NCBI GenBank assembly: GCA_040752635.1
Contig: JBFMGS010000001.1
Coordinates: 49,390 to 113,389, forward strand
Direction: 5' to 3'
DNA length: 64,000 bases
Origin: JBFMGS01 sp040752635
GTDB lineage: Bacteria > Bacillota > SHA-98 > UBA4971
Part shown: positions 59,983 to 64,000 of the stretch, piece by piece
How the letters are laid out: every line of letters starts with the position of its first letter
How positions within the stretch are numbered: position 1 is the stretch's first letter
Notes under the pieces: generated by a model
Told to the model about the DNA's origin: nothing
The model's database searches: none
Seen by the model: the letters and a program-made list of their open reading frames with translations, nothing else
Translations under genes and position numbers: made by a program

Positions 59983-61929
59983 TTATCCCTTTCGTATAGC
60001 CTCAAATCGGCACTTCTCGATGCAGGCGTTGCACTTGATACACTTGCTCGGGTCGATTCTATGGGATCTCGCCCGCTCACCCGTAATCGCGCCCACGGGG
60101 CAAACCCTCGCGCACAGAGTGCACCCGCGGCACTTTTCCGGATCAATCGAGTAGATCTGTAGAGCCTTGCAGACCCCTGCAGGACAACGCCTTTCGATGA
60201 CATGCGCCTCATACTCATCGCGGAAGTATTTGAGCGTTGTGAGAACTGGATTCGGGGCCGTCTTACCTAGCCCGCATAGAGCCCCGTCCTTCACCGTAAG
60301 AGCCAGTTCCTCGAGAAGGTCGAGGTCTTCCTTCGTCCCTTTGCCTGCCGTGATCTTGGTGAGAAGCGCCAGCATCTGCTTGGTCCCTTCCCGGCAGGGG
60401 ACACACTTCCCGCACGATTCATTCTGGGTGAACTTCATGAAGAACCGGGCTACCTCTACCATGCAGGAATCTTCGTCCATGACGACCATGCCGCCGGAAC
60501 CTACCATGGCGCCTACCTTGGCCAAAGACTCGTAGTCCATGGGAACGTCGAGCTGGCCTTCTCCAAGACACCCACCTGAAGGCCCGCCTATTTGGACGGC
60601 CTTGAACCTCTTCCCGCTCCTGATGCCGCCTCCTATTTCGAAGATGAGATCCCGCAACGGGAGCCCCATCGGGACCTCCACAAGGCCGGTGTTGGCCACC
60701 TGACCTGCGAGGGCGAATGTCTTCGTACCTGCACTGTCAGGAGTCCCGTAAGACTTGAACCAGTCGGGCCCCTTCAGTATGATGGAGGGCAGGTTAGCCA
60801 GAGTCTCCACGTTATTTATGACCGTCGGCTCGCCGAAGAGCCCGCTGACCGCCGGGTAGGGAGGCTTCGGGCTCGGCATCCCCCGTTTCCCCTGGATCGA
60901 GGATATGAGCGCCGTCTCCTCGCCGCACACGAACGCTCCCGCACCTTCTTTTATCGTGACGTCGAAGGAGAACGAACTTCCAAGGATGTCGCGACCAAGA
61001 AGCCCGTGTTCCCTTGCCTGTTCCACCGCCTTCCTGAGCCGCGTCACAGCAACGGGGTACTCCGCTCTCACGTAGATGAACCCCTCGCCAGCGCCGACGG
61101 CGTATGCAGCTATCATCAGTCCTTCGATGACCTTGTGAGGGTCTCCCTCCATGACGCTCCTGTCCATGAAGGCCCCTGGATCTCCCTCGTCGCCGTTGCA
61201 GATGACGTATTTCTTAGCCGACTTGACGGCGCGAGCGAAGGTCCATTTGCGTCCCGTGAGAAAGCCAGCGCCGCCCCGGCCTCTGAGGCCCGAGCGGCTC
61301 ACTATCTCGATGACTTCCTCAGGGGTCATCTCCTCCAATGCCTTGGCGATAGCATGATATCCGCCGGAAGCGATGGACTCCCGAATATCCTCCGGGTCTA
61401 TCCGGCCGCAATTCGCCAGAACCACTCTTACCTGCCTCCGGTAGAAAGGAACCGATTCCTCCGTGGGCGTCACCCTGCCTGTAACCGGGTCACGGTACAG
61501 GAGCCTCTCAATGACCCTCCCCTCGATCAGCGTCTTATCCACTATCTCCTCGGCATCCTCGGGCTTGACCCGAACGTAGAGAATCCCACGCGGCTCGACG
61601 CGGACCAGGGGCCCCATCTGGCAAAAACCGTGACACCCGCTCGTGGCGACCCCCACTGCGTTGGGAGTTGTCGGCCCGCCAGCATGGGGAGACACGGTGG
61701 AGCTATGACTATGACGAGGATGACACGCATCGCATGCGACATCGAGATCAACCAGTATCCCCCTGGCCGAGATCAGTTCCTTGAGCCTTTCATACACCCT
61801 CAGAGACCCGTTGGCTATGCAGCCGGTTCCCGCGCAAACCAGAGCTCGTACCTTCTGTTGCCCGAGAGCCTGTCGTACGTCTGCCGTTAGAGCCTGCAAA
61901 TCATGGTGCGACTTCAGCAACTTCGACAC
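59983..61929 (-). CDS. hydB: NADH-binding flavin subunit of [FeFe] hydrogenase
   Basis: NuoF-like subunit of 648 residues. N-terminal [2Fe-2S] domain (CAGTGCIANGS ... SGCHGFCQMG). FMN/NADH domain with GLRGRGGAGFLTGRKW and NGDEGDPGAFMDRSVMEGDPH; cluster ligands ESCGKCVPCREG. The end carries a two-cluster ferredoxin, CRGCTLCARVCP and CIKCNACIEKC. An insertion near residues 65-95, rich in His, Ser, Thr and Pro (CHPRHSHSS), interrupts the first domain. The GTG at 61929 overlaps hydC by 16 bases; TTG 61920 has better ribosome-site spacing. Confidence 0.94.
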   Translation of the reverse strand: MSKLLKSHHDLQALTADVRQALGQQKVRALVCAGTGCIANGSLRVYERLKELISARGILVDLDVACDACHPRHSHSSTVSPHAGGPTTPNAVGVATSGCHGFCQMGPLVRVEPRGILYVRVKPEDAEEIVDKTLIEGRVIERLLYRDPVTGRVTPTEESVPFYRRQVRVVLANCGRIDPEDIRESIASGGYHAIAKALEEMTPEEVIEIVSRSGLRGRGGAGFLTGRKWTFARAVKSAKKYVICNGDEGDPGAFMDRSVMEGDPHKVIEGLMIAAYAVGAGEGFIYVRAEYPVAVTRLRKAVEQAREHGLLGRDILGSSFSFDVTIKEGAGAFVCGEETALISSIQGKRGMPSPKPPYPAVSGLFGEPTVINNVETLANLPSIILKGPDWFKSYGTPDSAGTKTFALAGQVANTGLVEVPMGLPLRDLIFEIGGGIRSGKRFKAVQIGGPSGGCLGEGQLDVPMDYESLAKVGAMVGSGGMVVMDEDSCMVEVARFFMKFTQNESCGKCVPCREGTKQMLALLTKITAGKGTKEDLDLLEELALTVKDGALCGLGKTAPNPVLTTLKYFRDEYEAHVIERRCPAGVCKALQIYSIDPEKCRGCTLCARVCPVGAITGERARSHRIDPSKCIKCNACIEKCRFEAIRKG

Positions 61930-62492
61930 CCCTCTTTGCCGATATCCTTCCGCTCGTCCTGTTTCTGCTGCGTTTGCTCTGTAGACTCCTCAGAACGCTC
62001 CCTGAACAGCAACTGATCCACTACAACGGCCAGGGCTTCCGGGGTCATCTCGCCGTGCACTTCGTGGTCGTTTACCGTGACGACCGGTGCGAGGCCGCAC
62101 GCCCCGATGCAAGAGACGGTTTCGAGGGTGAACTTGAGGTCGTCTGTGGTGTCCTTGACTTCGTCGATCCCGAGCTTGTCCCGGATCAAGTAACGAAGCT
62201 TCTCAGAACCTCTCACATGACATGCTGTCCCATCACACACCTTGATGACGTACTTTCCTTTCGGCTTGAGAGAGAACTGCGTATAGAACGTAGCAACCCC
62301 GTATACCGTAGCCGGGGGTATGTGCAAAGCTGTGGCGACGTACGTCAGGACTTCTTCTGGAAGATAACGGTACTCAGCCTGGATTTCCTGGAGGATGGCT
62401 ATTAGATTGGTGACCTTGCCTTCGTGCTTCTCTATTATGGCGTTTACCTTGTCGAATTGGCGCTGGACCTGGCAGCTTGCAGAAGTCTGCAT
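61914..62492 (-). CDS. hydC: NuoE-like [2Fe-2S] subunit of [FeFe] hydrogenase
   Basis: A 192-residue electron-transfer subunit. KHEGKVTNLIAILQEIQAEYRYLPEEVL, HIPPATVYGVATFYTQFSLKPKGK, then the four [2Fe-2S] cysteines in CDGTACHVRG and CIGACGLAP. A polar tail (EESTEQTQQKQDER) ends the protein, longer than in most NuoE proteins. It is first of the hydCBA genes and 35 bases after the XRE-cupin gene, so they are likely one transcript. Confidence 0.95.
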   Translation of the reverse strand: MQTSASCQVQRQFDKVNAIIEKHEGKVTNLIAILQEIQAEYRYLPEEVLTYVATALHIPPATVYGVATFYTQFSLKPKGKYVIKVCDGTACHVRGSEKLRYLIRDKLGIDEVKDTTDDLKFTLETVSCIGACGLAPVVTVNDHEVHGEMTPEALAVVVDQLLFRERSEESTEQTQQKQDERKDIGKEGCRSC

Positions 62493-62527
62493 TCAAGATA
62501 CCCCCCAACGATGTAAAAGCGGTGAAC

Positions 62528-63082
62528 TCACTCCCCGGCGGGTGACACCAACCACAAAACCTCGGCAGGCGTTTTCCCGGGATTCCGCATTCGTTCGATG
62601 TTGCGCAGAGAGAAGTGACCGGCGTCTCCCCGCTCCAACTGATATCGTGACCCTCCGCTTTCAATCTCGATGGTTCCTTCCAAGACGTAAATAAAATCGT
62701 CCCTGTCGTGCGTGTAGATGAACTCCTCGCCCGGATAGACGGCCCCGGGTTGCACTACAACGATACACCCCTGCATTCGCTTGTCGCGCGGCCCCAGGAA
62801 AGCCAGGAGGTTCACCTCTATCCCATCGTGCTCCGTCACAAGCCGACGCCGTGCCGCCTTGCGTACGACCACCCATTCCTCCGGGAATTCCTCGTCTGTA
62901 AGAGCCGAGACGCTCGTCCTGAGGATGCCGGCGATTCGTTTGAGCGTGGAAAATGAAGGAGTTGCTTCGTTCCTTTCAAGCTGGTAGATGAAGCTCGCCG
63001 ACACGCCCACCTTCTCTGCAAGGACCCTTGCGCTCATCCCCGCATTAACGCGGATTTTCTTGAGCCTTTCCCCAAAGTCCAT
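62528..63082 (-). CDS. XRE-family regulator with cupin sensor domain
   Basis: A 184-residue repressor-type protein. The helix-turn-helix (about 5-60) reads FGERLKKIRVNAGMSARVLAEKVGVSASFIYQLERNEATPS. The cupin (about 75-180) has HDRDDFIYVLEGTIEIESGGSRYQLERGDAGHF. GGAGGG lies 9 bases before ATG 63082. It heads the hydrogenase operon. Since a palindrome sits between promoter and start, self-control together with the hydrogenase genes is likely. Ligand unknown. Confidence 0.9.
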   Translation of the reverse strand: MDFGERLKKIRVNAGMSARVLAEKVGVSASFIYQLERNEATPSFSTLKRIAGILRTSVSALTDEEFPEEWVVVRKAARRRLVTEHDGIEVNLLAFLGPRDKRMQGCIVVVQPGAVYPGEEFIYTHDRDDFIYVLEGTIEIESGGSRYQLERGDAGHFSLRNIERMRNPGKTPAEVLWLVSPAGE

Positions 63083-63100
63083 CAGACTGATCCCTCCCGT

Positions 63101-63115
63101 AACACTTAAGTGGTT
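63101..63115. promoter_or_regulatory. Palindrome, possible operator of the XRE-cupin regulator
   Basis: AACACTTAAGTGGTT is a near-perfect palindrome (core CACTTAAGTG). It lies about 19 bases ahead of the regulator ATG and about 65 bases after the expected transcription start, a position suited to blocking elongation or initiation. Confidence 0.5.
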
Positions 63116-63177
63116 GACACTGAACACGAGGGCCGGCCCCTCAAGTAGGGGTGCTTTCATTCAAATCTGTCAGTCCC

Positions 63178-63206
63178 ATTATACACCTATACTACACTTC
63201 TGTGAA
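63178..63206 (-). promoter_or_regulatory. Sigma-A promoter of the hydrogenase operon
   Basis: On the minus strand TTCACA (63201-63206) lies 17 bases before a perfect TATAAT (63178-63183). This is one of the strongest vegetative promoters in the window. It would transcribe the XRE-cupin gene and hydCBA onward. Confidence 0.75.
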
Positions 63207-63356
63207 GCAGCATTTTCAACAATGTGATCCCTGTTTACAGATTAAACTGCCGAGGCCTCTTGAGAAGCTTCACAAAAGCAGACGACTCGGCAAGGGGAGA
63301 GCGAGGTGGGAGGTAAGATGGTCAACGCTGGCTATCGCTTGATGATGCAGTACATG

Positions 63357-63397
63357 AAAAAGCCCGCTGCGGGAGCTCTAGAGCTCCTTCACCGGGC
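63357..63397 (-). terminator. Rho-independent terminator
   Basis: On the minus strand GCCCG pairs with CGGGC around an inner perfect palindrome (GGAGCTC TA GAGCTCC, 63372-63387), and five T follow (63357-63361). It ends whatever minus-strand transcript comes from the right and insulates the hydrogenase promoter. A weak 50-codon plus-strand frame (63318-63470) with GGGAGG before its ATG crosses it; I do not call that a gene. Confidence 0.55.
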
Positions 63398-63466
63398 CAG
63401 GCCAGGGGAGACTGGTCTCCCGTGGCCGCTTATTTTGCTCGCGGTGCGACGTGCTTTCGCCGACCG

Positions 63467-63630
63467 CTAGCTCCGCCGCCGGTAACTGCGATGATCCGGG
63501 CGATCCGGGCGCTTGGGAGGTCCGCCCCGACGGCCGAGCTCAGCCGCGTCGTCGGTGAGGCTGAAGCCTACGTCTCCCATGCCCCTGTGTTGTGAGAGTC
63601 CCACACGCGATCCGAATCTTTCTTCGCATA
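63467..63630 (-). pseudogene. Remnant of a second acyl-CoA dehydrogenase gene start
   Basis: From ATG 63580 the minus strand reads GDVGFSLTDD, matching the start of the acyl-CoA dehydrogenase at 54484 (GDVDFSLTEE). The bases ahead of the ATG (to about 63630) also resemble those ahead of 54484, including a shared ATCTTTCTTC. The frame then loses similarity and stops at 63467 after 37 codons. It is a truncated duplicate. Confidence 0.6.
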
Positions 63631-63803
63631 GGTGGACGTCAAGCGTAGTCTAAGGTGTAGATGGCTATGTCAAGAAGCAGACTCACAATGCACGTTTGCT
63701 CCAGGTATCTCCGCTTAAGAGCGGTACGGTGCATCGTGGCAGTATAGCCTTCCCACCGTCGCTTCCACCCTCTTGATGATAGACCCATCATTGTTGAACA
63801 CCA

Positions 63804-63989
63804 CTATTCCGTTTTCCTCAAGGCGAAACGCTTGATGCCCTCGAGCAGCCAGTCCTCAGTAAGGTGGGCCTCATCGAGCACCTCCTGGACCGTTCCGCCG
63901 GTCCGCCACCTGTTGTCCCAGTCTGAGGACAGAGTGTACCTTTCTGATACCTTGTTGTACATCCAGTCATGCATGAGCCTTCTTGCCAT
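63804..63989 (-). CDS. Hypothetical protein, possibly partial or frameshifted
   Basis: A 61-residue frame with MHDWMYNKVSERYTL, SDWDNRWRTGGTVQEV and LTEDWLLEGIKRF, rich in tryptophan. I do not recognise the family. The frame is open to the window edge ahead of its ATG, so the true start may lie outside. Directly after its stop, another frame reads IVVFNNDGSIIKRVEAT and VGRLY, also protein-like. A frameshift between them, giving a longer broken gene, is possible. Confidence 0.35.
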   Translation of the reverse strand: MARRLMHDWMYNKVSERYTLSSDWDNRWRTGGTVQEVLDEAHLTEDWLLEGIKRFALRKTE

Positions 63990-64000
63990 GTTGGTGATGC

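Noticed and set aside
63318..63470. 50-codon plus-strand frame with GGGAGG before ATG
   Set aside because: It runs through the minus-strand terminator hairpin and the dehydrogenase remnant and is not protein-like.

Overview
This window comes from an anaerobic, endospore-forming member of the Bacillota (Firmicutes). The evidence is a complete spoIIA operon (spoIIAA, spoIIAB, sigF), spoVAC/AD/AE, spoIIM, dacF and a GerMN-domain protein, together with ferredoxin-dependent oxidoreductases, a trimeric [FeFe] hydrogenase and a tungsten-type aldehyde:ferredoxin oxidoreductase. Almost every gene lies on the minus strand. GTG and TTG starts are common, and Shine-Dalgarno sites are strong.

Layout. 1-228: start of a site-2 protease gene cut by the window edge. 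0.28-5.0 kb: lysA with a promoter and leader terminator, then three genes of the CoA-dehydratase activase/DUF2229 group. 5.1-13.6 kb: sporulation block (spoVA genes, dodecin, spoIIA operon, dacF, pdp, xerD). The spoIIA operon runs on the plus strand while its usual partners run on the minus strand. 13.8-38.0 kb: a long catabolic segment between xerD and spoIIM. It holds nanE, an N-acetylglucosamine-kinase-like gene carrying a leftover alanine dehydrogenase 5' end, RidA, an M20 amidohydrolase, three fold-type-II PLP enzymes, a zinc dehydrogenase, a sugar ABC importer, an aldehyde:ferredoxin oxidoreductase, a Gfo/Idh dehydrogenase, an HpcH aldolase, a cupin, a class V aminotransferase, KDG kinase and KDPG aldolase, and ends at a divergent IclR regulator. 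38.2-42.1 kb: spoIIM, Nudix, DUF3866 and gerMN-like genes.

42.2-51.2 kb: a branched-chain amino acid fermentation operon (buk-ptb-leucine dehydrogenase-buk-vorDABC). It is preceded by a clear sigma-54 promoter and a PAS/AAA+ enhancer-binding protein, as in the Bacillus bkd system but with a ferredoxin oxidoreductase in place of the dehydrogenase complex. Amino acids would be deaminated, oxidatively decarboxylated to acyl-CoA with reduction of ferredoxin, and converted to acyl-phosphate and ATP. 51.2-54.5 kb: hydroxyacyl-CoA dehydrogenase, thiolase and acyl-CoA dehydrogenase. 54.6-63.1 kb: XRE-cupin regulator, hydCBA (electron-bifurcating type), a small [2Fe-2S] protein, a sensory hydrogenase-PAS protein and a SpoIIE-type phosphatase. 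Together these could dispose of reduced ferredoxin and NADH as H2 and sense redox or H2 state. 63.1-64.0 kb: mostly decayed sequence, including a remnant of a second acyl-CoA dehydrogenase gene.

The best candidate for an undescribed system is the 16-37 kb catabolic segment. Its combination of importer, deacylase, three PLP lyase/synthase-like enzymes, RidA and the KDG-KDPG branch suggests breakdown of an acylated amino-sugar acid or similar compound. That substrate is an inference. All functional calls rest on reading the sequence; no database search was run.
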